In this document: one piece after another, positions 1 to 9,507 of the stretch | How the letters are laid out: the number at the start of each line of letters is the position of its first letter | Numbering within the stretch: the first letter of the stretch is position 1 | NCBI GenBank assembly: GCA_006503475.1 | Contig: RSEH01000375.1 | Location: forward strand, 1-32,949 | DNA: 32,949 nt | From: Stentor roeselii | Taxonomy: Eukaryota; Ciliophora; Heterotrichea; Heterotrichida; Stentoridae | Reading direction: 5' to 3' | The notes under the pieces: model-generated | Databases searched by the model: none | Seen by the model: the letters and a program-made list of their open reading frames with translations, nothing else | What the model was told of the DNA's origin: nothing | Translations under genes and position numbers: made by a program

Positions 1-3000
1 TGAAGAACTTGATGAACTAGACGAACTGGACGAACTCTTTTTCTTTGGTAATTCGACTTTCACCTCAGGTTTTGTTACGTTTATATCAATCTTTTTCTTT
101 GAAGAACTTGATGAACTTGATGAGCTCTTTTTCTTGGGAATTTCGACTTTCACTTCAGGTTTTGTTATGTTAATATCAATCTTCTTTTTATTTGAAGAAC
201 TTGATGAACTGGACGAACTCTTTTTCTTAGGAATTTCGACTTTTACGTCAGGCTTTTTGATATTTATGTCAATCTTCTTCTTTTTACTTGAAGAACTTGA
301 TGAACTCGATGAGCTGCTCTTTTTCTTAGGAACAACAATGTTTACATCAGGTTTTTTGAGATTTATATCAATTTTTTTCTTTTTACTTGAAGAGCTTGAA
401 GAACTGGATGAGCTCTTTTTCTTAGGAACATCAACTTTCACCTCAGGCTTCTTGATATTGATTTCAATCTTCTTCTTTTTGCTTGAAGAGCTTGAAGAAC
501 TCGATGAACTGCTCTTTTTCTTGGGAACAACAACGTTCACATCAGGTTTCTTGATATTGACTTCAATCTTCTTCTTTTTGCTTGAAGAGCTTGAAGAACT
601 CGATGAGGTTTTCTTTTTCTTAGGAACTTCAACTTTCACTTCAGGTTTCTTGATATTTACGTCAATCTTCTTCTTTTTGCTTGAAGAACTAGAAGAACTC
701 GATGAACTACTTTTTTTCTTAGGAACAACAACGTTAACTTCAGGCTTCTTGATGTTTACATCAATCTTCTTCTTTTTGCTTGAAGAGCTTGAAGAACTGG
801 ATGAGCTGCTCTTTTTCTTTGGAACATCAACTTTCACCTCAGGCTTCTTGATATTGATTTCAATCTTCTTCTTTTTGCTTGAAGAACTTGATGAACTGGA
901 TGAGCTGCTCTTTTTCTTGGGAACAACAACATTCACTTCAGGTTTCTTGATATTTACATCAATCTTCTTCTTTTTACTTGAAGAGCTTGAAGAACTGGAT
1001 GAGCTCTTTTTCTTAGGAACAACTACGCTTACCTCAGGCTTCTTGATGTTTATTTCAATCTTCTTCTTTTTACTTGAAGAGCTTGAAGAACTCGATGAGC
1101 TCTTTTTCTTGGGGACAACTATGCTCACTTCAGGCTTCTTGATGTTTATATCAATCTTCTTTTTTTCGCTTGAAGAACTTGATGAACTGGATGAGCTGCT
1201 CTTTTTCTTTGGAACAACAATGTTCACTTCAGGTTTCTTGATGCTTATATCAATCTTCTTCTTTTTGCTTGAAGAACTTGATGAACTGGATGAGCTGCTC
1301 TTTTTCTTGGGAACAACAACGTTCACTTCAGGTTTCTTGATATTTACATCAATCTTCTTCTTTTTACTTGAAGAGCTTGAAGAACTGGATGAGCTCTTTT
1401 TCTTAGGAACAACTACGCTTACCTCAGGCTTCTTAATATTTATGTCAATCTTCTTTTTGCTTGAAGAACTTGATGAACTCGATGAACTACTCTTTTTCTT
1501 TGGAACTTCAACTTTCACTTCAGGTTTCTTGATGTTTACTTCAATCTTCTTCTTTTTGCTTGAAGAACTTGATGAACTGCTCTTTTTCTTAGGAACAACA
1601 ACTTTCACCTCAGGTTTTTTGATGTTTACATCAATCTTCTTCTTTTCGCTTGAAGAGCTTGAAGAACTTGATGAGCTCTTTTTCTTGGGAACAACAACTT
1701 TTACATCAGGCTTCTTGATGTTTATGTCAATCTTCTTCTTTTTACTTGAAGAGCTTGAAGAACTGGATGAGCTCTTTTTCTTAGGAACTTCAACTTTCAC
1801 TTCAGGTTTCTTGATATTTACTTCAATCTTCTTCTTTTTACTTGAAGAACTTGATGAACTCGATGAGCTCTTTTTCTTAGGAACAACAACTTTCACTTCA
1901 GGTTTCTTGATATTTACATCAATCTTCTTCTTTTTGCTTGAAGAGCTTGAAGAACTTGATGAGCTCTTTTTCTTTGGAACTTCAACTTTCACTTCAGGCT
2001 TCTTGATATTTACTTCAATCTTCTTCTTTTTGCTTGAAGAGCTTGATGAGCTCGATGAGCTCTTTTTCTTAGGAACAACAACTTTCACTTCAGGTTTCTT
2101 GATATTTAAGTCAATCTTCTTCTTTTTGCTTGAAGAACTTGATGAACTACTCTTTTTCTTCGGAACAACAACTTTTACATCAGGCTTCTTGATGTTTACG
2201 TCAATCTTCTTCTTTTTGCTCGAAGAACTCGATGAGCTCTTTTTCTTTGGAACAACAACTTTTACCTCAGGCTTTTTGATGTTTATGTCAATCTTCTTCT
2301 TTTTACTAGAAGAGCTTGAAGAACTTGATGAGCTCTTTTTCTTTGGAACAACAACTTTTACATCAGGTTTCTTGATGTTTATGTCAATCTTCTTTTTGTT
2401 TGAAGAACTTGATGAACTACTCTTTTTCTTGGGAACAACAACTTTCACTTCAGGTTTTTTGATGTTTATATCAATCTTCTTCTTTTTACTTGAAGAGCTT
2501 GAAGAACTCGATGAGCTGCTCTTTTTCTTGGGAACAACAACTTTTACATCAGGTTTCTTGATGTTTACTTCAATCTTCTTCTTTTCGCTTGAAGAACTTG
2601 ATGAACTGCTCTTTTTCTTAGGAACAACAACTTTCACCTCAGGTTTTTTGATGTTTACATCAATCTTTTTCTTTTTACTTGAAGAACTTGAAGAACTCGA
2701 TGAGGTTTTCTTTTTCTTAGGAACAACAACTTTCACTTCAGGTTTCTTGATGTTTACATCAACCTTCTTCTTTTTACTAGAAGAGCTTGAAGAACTTGAT
2801 GAGCTCTTTTTCTTTGGAACAACAACTTTTGCCTCAGGCTTTTTGATGTTTACTTCAATCTTCTTCTTTTTACTTGAAGAACTAGATGAGCTCTTTTTCT
2901 TAGGAACAACAACTTTCACTTCAGGCTTCTTGATGTTGACATCAATATTTTTTTTGCTTGAAGAACTTGATGAGCTACTCTTTTTCTTAGGAATAACAAC

Positions 3001-4065
3001 TTTTGCTTCAGGCTTTTTGATGTTTACTTCAATCTTCTTTTTATTTGAAGAACTAGAAGAACTAGACGAGCTCTTTTTCTTAGGAACAACAACTTTTGCC
3101 TCAGGTTTTTTTATGTTTACTTCAATCTTTTTCTTTTCGCTCGAAGAACTTGATGAGCTACTCTTTATCTTAGGAATAACAACTTTTGCCTCAGGTTTTT
3201 TTATGTTTACTTCAATCTTCTTCTTTTTGTTTGAAGAACTAGATGAACTGGAGGAGCTCTTTTTCTTAGGAACAACAACTTTTGCCTCAGGTTTCTTGAT
3301 GTTTACTTCAATCTTCTTCTTTTCGCTTGAAGAGCTTGAAGAACTACTCTTTTTTTTAGGAATAACAACTTTTGCCTCAGGTTTTTTGATGTTTACTTCA
3401 ATCTTCTTCTTTTCGCTTGAAGAACTCGATGAGCTACTCTTTTTCTTGGGAATAACAACTTTCGCCTCAGGTTTTTTGATGTTTACTTCAATCTTTTTCT
3501 TTTCGCTTGAAGAACTCGATGAACTAATTTTTTTCTTAGGAACAACAACTTTAGCCTCAGGCTTTTTGATGTTTACTTCAATCTTCTTCTTTTCGCTCGA
3601 AGAACTTGAAGAACTACTCTTTTTCTTAGGAATAACAACTTTTGCTTCAGGCTTTTTGATGTTTACTTCAACCTTCTTCTTTTTGTTTGAAGAACTAGAA
3701 GAACTGGAGGAGCTCTTTTTCTTAGGAACAACAACTTTTGCCTCAGGTTTCTTGATGTTTACTTCAATCTTTTTCTTTTTGTTTGAAGAACTAGAAGAAC
3801 TAGACGAGCTCTTTTTCTTGGGAATAACAACTTTTGCCTCAGGTTTTTTTATGTTTACTTCAATCTTCTTCTTTTCGCTTGAAGAACTCGATGAGCTACT
3901 CTTTTTCTTGGGAATAACAACTTTCGCCTCAGGTTTTTTTATGTTTACTTCAATCTTCTTTTTATTTGAAGAACTCGATGAACTCGACGAACTCTTTTTC
4001 TTTGAAACTACAACTTTTACTTCAGGTTTTTTAATATCCACATTTATTTTTTTATGGCCACTACT
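1..4065 (-). repeat. Tandem coding repeat, about 43 copies of a 29-33 residue unit
   Basis: In the sense of the minus-strand gene each unit reads as a Ser tract (about 6-10), then KKKK, a core close to IEVNIKKPEVKVVVP, then KKK. Unit length varies by whole codons, mainly from changes in the Ser tract, so the frame is never lost. Units nearer the N-terminus (about 2820-3990) tend to have KPEAKV and short Ser tracts. Units further left have KPEVKV and longer tracts. Positions 871-1043 and 1261-1433 are almost identical (a 390-base offset, about four units; I see one difference), which suggests recent unequal exchange. The boundary at about 4065 is approximate, because the last unit degenerates into the next zone. 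Confidence 0.9.
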
Positions 4066-7000
4066 TGCAGAGCTTGATCGCTTTTTACCTTTCACAACTT
4101 TTGAAGTAGGAATTTTTGGTTCAGGTAGTTTAACATCAACCTTGGCTTTTTTCTCACTAGAAGATGAAGAGCTCTTTTTCTTTGTTTTAATATCGATAGT
4201 CGGCTTTTCAATCACAATTTTGGCCTTTCTTTTAGAGGATGATGAACTGGAACTTGATTTTCCTTTGCCCTTGACAACTTTAACAGAAGGTACTTTTTGT
4301 GGTTTTGGTTTTTTATCCTTGTGACTTGAACTAGAGCTCTTTTTATCTTTAGTTTTAATTTCAACTATTGGTACAGGAACAGCTATTTTTCCTTTTTTAT
4401 GAGAAGAACTTGATGAAGAGCTTGACTTTCCTTTCCCTTTCACAACTTTGGATTTAGGAACTTTTGGTTCAGTTACTTTGATATCAGCTTTTACTTTCTT
4501 ACTTGAAGATGATGAGCCAGTTTTCTTTATTTTAACATCGATATTAGGCTTTTCAATTTCAATTTTAACTTTCTTATCAGAAGATGATGAGCTAGAACTT
4601 GATTTTCCTTTGCCCTTTAAAACTTTGGCAGACGGAATATCTGGCTTTTTGACTTTGTTCTCAACCTTTTTCTTTTTATCACTTGAGCTAGATCTCTTTT
4701 TATCTTTAGTTTTTATTTCTATATTCGGCTTGGTTATAATTATTTTTCCTTTTTTATGAGATGAAGAACTTGATGAAGATGATTTTCCTTTGCCTTTCAC
4801 AACTTTTGATTTAGGAACTTTCGGTTCTACGACTTTTACATCATCTTTTACTTTCTTGTGGCTTGATGATGATGAGCCGCTTTTCTTTATTTTGATATCT
4901 ATAATCGGCTTGTCAATATCGATTTTAACTTTCTTATCAGTAGATGATGAGCTAGAACTAGATTTTCCTTTACCATGAATAACTTTCGCAGAAGGGATTT
5001 CTGGCTTTTTGACTTCCTTCTTAACTTTTTTCTTTTTATCACTTGAGGATGAACTCTTTTTATCCTTTGTTGTTACTTCGATGCTTGGAATTCCAATAGA
5101 AATTTTTCCTTTTTTATGAGAAGATGATGAGGAACTTGTATGTTTTTTCCCTTTTACTACCTTTACAGAAGGTATAACAGGTTTTTCAGGAATAATTTTC
5201 TTCTTTTTATGGCTAGAACTTGAAGAACTTTTACCTTTTACTTTGATATCAACAGCGGGCTTTGGCACTTCAATTTTTGCTCTTCGCTTTGAAGATGAAC
5301 TTGATGAAGAGCTTGATTTACCTTTGCCTTTCACAACTTTCACTGAAGGAATTTTCGGTTCAATAATTTTGACATCGGCCTTGACTTTTTTCCCACTAGA
5401 CGATGATGAACCGCTTTTCTTTGTTTTTACATCGATAATCGGTATTTCAATGTCAATTTTTGCCTTTCTTTTAGAGGACGATGAACTCGAACTCGATTTT
5501 CCTTTGCCTTTTACAACTTTAACTGTAGGAATTATTTTAGGTTTTTTCTTTTTTTCTTTATGGCTTGAGCTAGAGCTCTTCTTGTCTTTTGTTTTTAATT
5601 CTAAATCTATCAATGGGATTGTAATTTTACGATTTTTGTGAGATGAAGAGGAACTTGAAGAGGAGTTTGATTTGCCTTTCACAACTTTAGATTTCGGCAC
5701 TATTGGTTCAGTTGTTTTGATTTCAACTTTACCCTTTTTGTTGCTGGTTGATGAGCTTGAAGATGATGAGCCACTTTTCTTTGTTTTATATTCAAAATTT
5801 GGCTTCGAAATCTCAATTTTTGCCTTTTTACTTGATGAAGATGAGCTGGATTTTGATTTTCCTTTACCGTGGACAACTTTTGCAGAAGGAGTTAAAGGTA
5901 TTTTAACATCTTTATCAAGTTTCTTTTTCTTTTTGCTTGAACTAGAGCTCTTTTTATCTTTAGTTTTTATTTCAATACTTGGCGTGATAATTGAAATTTT
6001 CCCTTTCTTATGAGACGATGATGAAGAGCTAGATTTCTTTTTGCCTTTCACAACTTTCACAGAAGGTATAACTGGGATTTCAACATTAATTTTCTTCTTT
6101 TTGTCACTAGAACTTGAAGAAGTTTTGTTTTTTCCTTTGATATCAACAGTGGGCTTTGCAATTACGATTTTTCCCTTTCGTTTGGATGAGGAACTCGATG
6201 ATGAAGCCGATTTTCCCTTGCCTTTAACAACTTTGGCTGAAGGTGTTTTTGGTTCAATGATTTTTACATCAGCTTTAATCTTTTTGCCACTTGATGATGA
6301 AGAGCCTTCTTTCTTTGTTTTTATATCAATATTTGGCTTTTCGATAATAACTTTGGCTTTTCTGGTTGAAGATGATGAACTGGAACTCGATTTTCCTTTA
6401 CCCTTAACGACTTTAACAGAAGGAACCGTTTTTGATTTGGGTTTTTTCCGTTTATGACTTGAGCTTGAGCTCTTGTTAACTTTAGTTTTTATCTCGATGC
6501 TTGGAATAGGAATCAATATTTTTCCTTTTTTATGTGTTGAAGAACTCGAAGAAGAAGATTTCCCTTTACCTTTCACAACTTTAGATACAGGAATTTTTGG
6601 CTCAATCACTTTGGTATTGGGTTTTACTTTTTTATTGCTGGATGATGAACCACTTTTCTTTGTTTTAATATCAATGCTCGGTGTAGAGATCACAATTTTT
6701 CCCTTCTTGTTAGAGGATGACGAACTAGAAGATTTTCCTTTACCCTTCACAATTTTCACAACAGGAATTTCAGGTTTTTTTACTTCCTTTTCAACTTTTT
6801 TCTTTTTATCACCTGAGGTAGAGCTCTTCTTATCTTTTCTTTTTATAATGAAACTTGGATTGAAAAATGAGATTTTTCCTTTCTTTTTCGATGAAGATGA
6901 AGAACTAGACTGGCCTTTTCCTCTTACGACTTTTGCAGATGGTGTTTCAACTTTCTTTTTATTTTTAGAACTAGAAGAATTTCCAGTTGTTAGATTGATA

Positions 7001-9507
7001 TCGATAGCGGGATTTGTGATTATAACTTTTCCTTTTCGTTTTGAAGAAGTACTAGATGATGAACTTGATTTTCCTTTGCCTATCACAACTTTTGATGATG
7101 GAGTTTTTGGTTCAGTTATTATGATATCAGTCTTGATCTTTTTGCCTTTAGATGATGATGAACTACTAGAAGATCCGCCTTTCTTTCTTTTGATATCAAT
7201 AACAGGCTTGGTAATCTTAACATTGGCTTTTTTTCTTGAGGATGTTGAGCTGGAACTTGATTTTGCTTTACCTGCAACAACTTTTGCAGTAGGAATTATT
7301 GGAGTTTTTGCTTTCTTATCCTTTTTTTTCTTTTTATGACTAGAACTTGAGCTCTTTTCACCTTTTCCTTTTATATCAAAGCCTGGAATGCCAATGGAAA
7401 TTTTCGCTTTTTTATCAGATGATGACGAAGAATTAGACTGATTTCCACCTCTTATCACTTTAGCATTAGGTACGGTTGACTTTTTGATATTTTTTCGTTT
7501 TTTACTGCTAGAATTAGAGCTAGAAGTCTTTGTCAACTTCTTTTTTTTATAAGCACCAGAAATTTCCGCCTTTGATTTCAATTTTTTACTAGAAGAAGAA
7601 CTGGAGCTTGACTTTCCCGTGCCAACAACTTTTTTCGCTGATGGAGTAAGGACAATAACTGGTATACCTATAATCTTTTTGCGTTTTTCACCGGAACTAG
7701 ATGTTCCTTTCTTCTTATGACTTTTCTTTTTGTCACTTGAGGAAGAAGAGGATGAAGAACTTGAAGTTCCTTCGTGTTTAACTTTTTTCTTCTTTTTCTT
7801 AGTTTTTGAGTGATCTGAGCTGCTTTTAGTAAGTCTTGGAATTTTTAAGTTAATTCTCTTTATTTTTTCTTTAGACGAGCTGGTACTAGAGCCAACTTTT
7901 TTTCCAGTGACCACCTTTGCCTTAGGAGTTTTAACAGTTTTCGCTTTTTTCCTTTGTTTTCGATGTTGATCGTTTTGACTTAAACCTGCAGCTGCTCCCA
8001 TTTCGAGTGTATAAGAAACTGATTCAGATGATGATGATGAACTTGAGGATGATGAACTAGAGGATGATGAACTAGAGTTTGATGGCTTGGAGAAAATGTT
8101 AAGAGAAAAACCTTTCGCCTTCTTTTTATGTTTTTTGTGCTTATCATTAGAAGACTTTTTCTTTTTTGAATGTTTTTTCTCTTTATCAGAACTACTAGAA
8201 GACGAAGATTTTTTTTTCCCTTCAAATCCTAAAACCCCAGCAGCCTCCAAATTTCCTTCTTTATGTTTCCTCTTATGTTTCCTTTTATGCGAATTCGAGC
8301 TGGATGAGCTCACTTGCCTTCCAGCAACAACTTTCGGCTTAACTTTCTTCTTTTCATCAGAAGAGTCCCCCCCAGTTAAAAACTGAAGTCCAGGTAAAAA
8401 AAATCCTTTCGAATGTTTTTTTTTCTTAGAACTCGACGATTCCGATCTACTCGAAATATCCGAACTAAAAGATTCAACATTTCCATCTCCATTAACAACT
8501 TTCTTATTTTTTCTCTTTTTATGTCCTTTATTTTTCGCTTCAACTTCTTCATTTTTCGCCTTTTTCTTATTTTTCTTCCTGTTTTTTTCAAACTTTAAGT
8601 CGACTTGGTTGATTCTAAATTGATTCCAGTCCTTATCCTCCCTAGTCCTACATGCAACGAAAGGAAAAGAGACAAAAACAAAATATCCTTGATTAACAAA
8701 AGGTGGGTAATCTTCATTCAATTCAAATTTAATCGAGTTGATTTTCTTGAACTTGAGTCCATCATCATCAACATTAAGTTCAAAAATATTTTTATTATAT
8801 CTTCCAGTTTTCAAGTCTTTTCCTCCAGCAAGAATGGCATAGTTCTGACTAGCGACAAGTGAAGGACGACTTACTTTTAACCCAAACTTAACATTTTCAA
8901 CACCCAGTTCAAAACTTTCATTCATCAAATCCAATGAAAAAATCTGTTCATTCGGGAAAAGTGATTCATTTTCCTCCACCTGTCCTCCAACAAAGTAAAT
9001 TTTATTTCCCATAAGACAACACCCTGCGTTTTTTAAGGTTTTTAAGTCTTTTAAGGTAGAATTTGAAGAGTATCGAATAACGACTTCTTCCCAACGATTT
9101 GATTCAAGATTGAACCGGAAGACAGGCGCGATTGAAGAGGACTGGACTTCTCCGAAGACGTAATAAATCCACCCTGAATGTGAAAATAATCTTCCTGCTT
9201 TTGATGGTATTGGCAAGTCGGCTTTTGGAGTGATTGAAGAGGCTTCTGCGTTTAGAAGGTGCACTTTGGACTGGTACTTTCCTGAGATGCTCCCTCCTAC
9301 TGATAAAAATATTGAAGACTCCAGGTGAAGGATCGAACTGTCTTCTGCGATTTCGAAGGACTTTGGGAAGGGCAAGGATCGAACACCTTTGCTGGATGAA
9401 TGCAAACAGGTTAGCTGTTTGCGATGAAAGTAAAAGAAATTAGGAACTCCTCCTGAGATTGAAAGAGTCACTGTTGACGAGCTATCTTTACTAGAACGTC
9501 CACCCAT
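1..9507 (-). CDS. Giant kelch-like protein with Ser/Lys repeat tail (3' end outside window)
   Basis: One frame runs from an ATG at 9507 to the left edge: 3,169 codons with no stop. A TAA lies immediately upstream in frame (9508-9510), which fixes the start. I checked the triplets from 7321 to 9507 one by one and found no stop. Residues about 15-305 look like a degenerate kelch propeller, with double-glycine strands such as SVGGSISG, YFVGGQVEEN and AILAGGKDLKTG spaced about 45-60 residues apart. From about residue 306 the protein is lysine-rich, then becomes serine tracts of 5-16 residues alternating with Lys-rich segments up to the edge. No signal peptide or membrane segment is visible. The propeller suggests protein binding. 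The tail recalls the Ser/Lys alternation of Nopp140/SRP40-type proteins only in style, without their acidic residues. Function unknown. The C-terminus is missing. Confidence 0.88.
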   Translation of the reverse strand, partial: MGGRSSKDSSSTVTLSISGGVPNFFYFHRKQLTCLHSSSKGVRSLPFPKSFEIAEDSSILHLESSIFLSVGGSISGKYQSKVHLLNAEASSITPKADLPIPSKAGRLFSHSGWIYYVFGEVQSSSIAPVFRFNLESNRWEEVVIRYSSNSTLKDLKTLKNAGCCLMGNKIYFVGGQVEENESLFPNEQIFSLDLMNESFELGVENVKFGLKVSRPSLVASQNYAILAGGKDLKTGRYNKNIFELNVDDDGLKFKKINSIKFELNEDYPPFVNQGYFVFVSFPFVACRTREDKDWNQFRINQVDLKFEKNRKKNKKKAKNEEVEAKNKGHKKRKNKKVVNGDGNVESFSSDISSRSESSSSKKKKHSKGFFLPGLQFLTGGDSSDEKKKVKPKVVAGRQVSSSSSNSHKRKHKRKHKEGNLEAAGVLGFEGKKKSSSSSSSDKEKKHSKKKKSSNDKHKKHKKKAKGFSLNIFSKPSNSSSSSSSSSSSSSSSSSESVSYTLEMGAAAGLSQNDQHRKQRKKAKTVKTPKAKVVTGKKVGSSTSSSKEKIKRINLKIPRLTKSSSDHSKTKKKKKKVKHEGTSSSSSSSSSSDKKKSHKKKGTSSSGEKRKKIIGIPVIVLTPSAKKVVGTGKSSSSSSSSKKLKSKAEISGAYKKKKLTKTSSSNSSSKKRKNIKKSTVPNAKVIRGGNQSNSSSSSDKKAKISIGIPGFDIKGKGEKSSSSSHKKKKKDKKAKTPIIPTAKVVAGKAKSSSSSTSSRKKANVKITKPVIDIKRKKGGSSSSSSSSKGKKIKTDIIITEPKTPSSKVVIGKGKSSSSSSTSSKRKGKVIITNPAIDINLTTGNSSSSKNKKKVETPSAKVVRGKGQSSSSSSSKKKGKISFFNPSFIIKRKDKKSSTSGDKKKKVEKEVKKPEIPVVKIVKGKGKSSSSSSSNKKGKIVISTPSIDIKTKKSGSSSSNKKVKPNTKVIEPKIPVSKVVKGKGKSSSSSSSTHKKGKILIPIPSIEIKTKVNKSSSSSHKRKKPKSKTVPSVKVVKGKGKSSSSSSSSTRKAKVIIEKPNIDIKTKKEGSSSSSGKKIKADVKIIEPKTPSAKVVKGKGKSASSSSSSSKRKGKIVIAKPTVDIKGKNKTSSSSSDKKKKINVEIPVIPSVKVVKGKKKSSSSSSSHKKGKISIITPSIEIKTKDKKSSSSSKKKKKLDKDVKIPLTPSAKVVHGKGKSKSSSSSSSKKAKIEISKPNFEYKTKKSGSSSSSSSTSNKKGKVEIKTTEPIVPKSKVVKGKSNSSSSSSSSHKNRKITIPLIDLELKTKDKKSSSSSHKEKKKKPKIIPTVKVVKGKGKSSSSSSSSKRKAKIDIEIPIIDVKTKKSGSSSSSGKKVKADVKIIEPKIPSVKVVKGKGKSSSSSSSSSKRRAKIEVPKPAVDIKVKGKSSSSSSHKKKKIIPEKPVIPSVKVVKGKKHTSSSSSSHKKGKISIGIPSIEVTTKDKKSSSSSDKKKKVKKEVKKPEIPSAKVIHGKGKSSSSSSSTDKKVKIDIDKPIIDIKIKKSGSSSSSHKKVKDDVKVVEPKVPKSKVVKGKGKSSSSSSSSHKKGKIIITKPNIEIKTKDKKRSSSSDKKKKVENKVKKPDIPSAKVLKGKGKSSSSSSSSDKKVKIEIEKPNIDVKIKKTGSSSSSKKVKADIKVTEPKVPKSKVVKGKGKSSSSSSSSHKKGKIAVPVPIVEIKTKDKKSSSSSHKDKKPKPQKVPSVKVVKGKGKSSSSSSSSKRKAKIVIEKPTIDIKTKKKSSSSSSEKKAKVDVKLPEPKIPTSKVVKGKKRSSSASSGHKKINVDIKKPEVKVVVSKKKSSSSSSSSSNKKKIEVNIKKPEAKVVIPKKKSSSSSSSSEKKKIEVNIKKPEAKVVIPKKKSSSSSSSSSNKKKKIEVNIKKPEAKVVVPKKKSSSSSSSSSNKKKKVEVNIKKPEAKVVIPKKKSSSSSSSSEKKKIEVNIKKPEAKVVVPKKKISSSSSSSEKKKIEVNIKKPEAKVVIPKKKSSSSSSSSEKKKIEVNIKKPEAKVVIPKKKSSSSSSSSEKKKIEVNIKKPEAKVVVPKKKSSSSSSSSSNKKKKIEVNIKKPEAKVVIPKIKSSSSSSSSEKKKIEVNIKKPEAKVVVPKKKSSSSSSSSSNKKKIEVNIKKPEAKVVIPKKKSSSSSSSSKKNIDVNIKKPEVKVVVPKKKSSSSSSSKKKKIEVNIKKPEAKVVVPKKKSSSSSSSSSSKKKKVDVNIKKPEVKVVVPKKKKTSSSSSSSSSKKKKIDVNIKKPEVKVVVPKKKSSSSSSSSEKKKIEVNIKKPDVKVVVPKKKSSSSSSSSSSSKKKKIDINIKKPEVKVVVPKKKSSSSSSSNKKKIDINIKKPDVKVVVPKKKSSSSSSSSSSKKKKIDINIKKPEVKVVVPKKKSSSSSSSKKKKIDVNIKKPDVKVVVPKKKSSSSSSSSKKKKIDLNIKKPEVKVVVPKKKSSSSSSSSSSKKKKIEVNIKKPEVKVEVPKKKSSSSSSSSSSKKKKIDVNIKKPEVKVVVPKKKSSSSSSSSSSKKKKIEVNIKKPEVKVEVPKKKSSSSSSSSSSKKKKIDINIKKPDVKVVVPKKKSSSSSSSSSSEKKKIDVNIKKPEVKVVVPKKKSSSSSSSSKKKKIEVNIKKPEVKVEVPKKKSSSSSSSSSSSKKKIDINIKKPEVSVVVPKKKSSSSSSSSSSKKKKIDVNIKKPEVNVVVPKKKSSSSSSSSSSSKKKKIDISIKKPEVNIVVPKKKSSSSSSSSSSSEKKKIDINIKKPEVSIVVPKKKSSSSSSSSSSKKKKIEINIKKPEVSVVVPKKKSSSSSSSSSSKKKKIDVNIKKPEVNVVVPKKKSSSSSSSSSSSKKKKIEINIKKPEVKVDVPKKKSSSSSSSSSSSKKKKIDVNIKKPEVNVVVPKKKSSSSSSSSSSSKKKKIDVNIKKPEVKVEVPKKKKTSSSSSSSSSKKKKIEVNIKKPDVNVVVPKKKSSSSSSSSSSSKKKKIEINIKKPEVKVDVPKKKSSSSSSSSSSKKKKIDINLKKPDVNIVVPKKKSSSSSSSSSSSKKKKIDINIKKPDVKVEIPKKKSSSSSSSSSNKKKIDINITKPEVKVEIPKKKSSSSSSSSSKKKIDINVTKPEVKVELPKKKSSSSSSSSSSSS
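4066..7975 (-). repeat. Higher-order modular coding repeat (Ser tract / KVVKGKGK modules)
   Basis: This zone of the giant gene cycles through several distinct modules: one with PSIEIKTKDKK, one with a basic segment ending PSVKVVKGKGK, one with IEKPNIDIKTKK, and one with VKADVKVIEPKIP. All are separated by Ser tracts. The KTKDKK-type module recurs near 4336, 4693, 5053, 5575, 5949, 6471, 6825 and 7343. The spacings are about 357, 360, 522, 374, 522, 354 and 518 bases, so a short and a long composite unit are interspersed. Copies are more diverged than in the zone to the left and grow less regular toward 7900. Edges are approximate. Confidence 0.75.

Noticed and set aside
134-7339. Long plus-strand open frames (134-4324, 4448-4759, 4790-4978, 5243-5641, 5672-6013, 6041-6457, 6473-7339) coding Phe/Leu/Glu-rich products
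   Set aside because: All lie in one frame opposite the continuous minus-strand Ser/Lys frame, are broken by stops between repeats, and have biased antisense composition. The minus frame is unbroken and joins a kelch-like domain.
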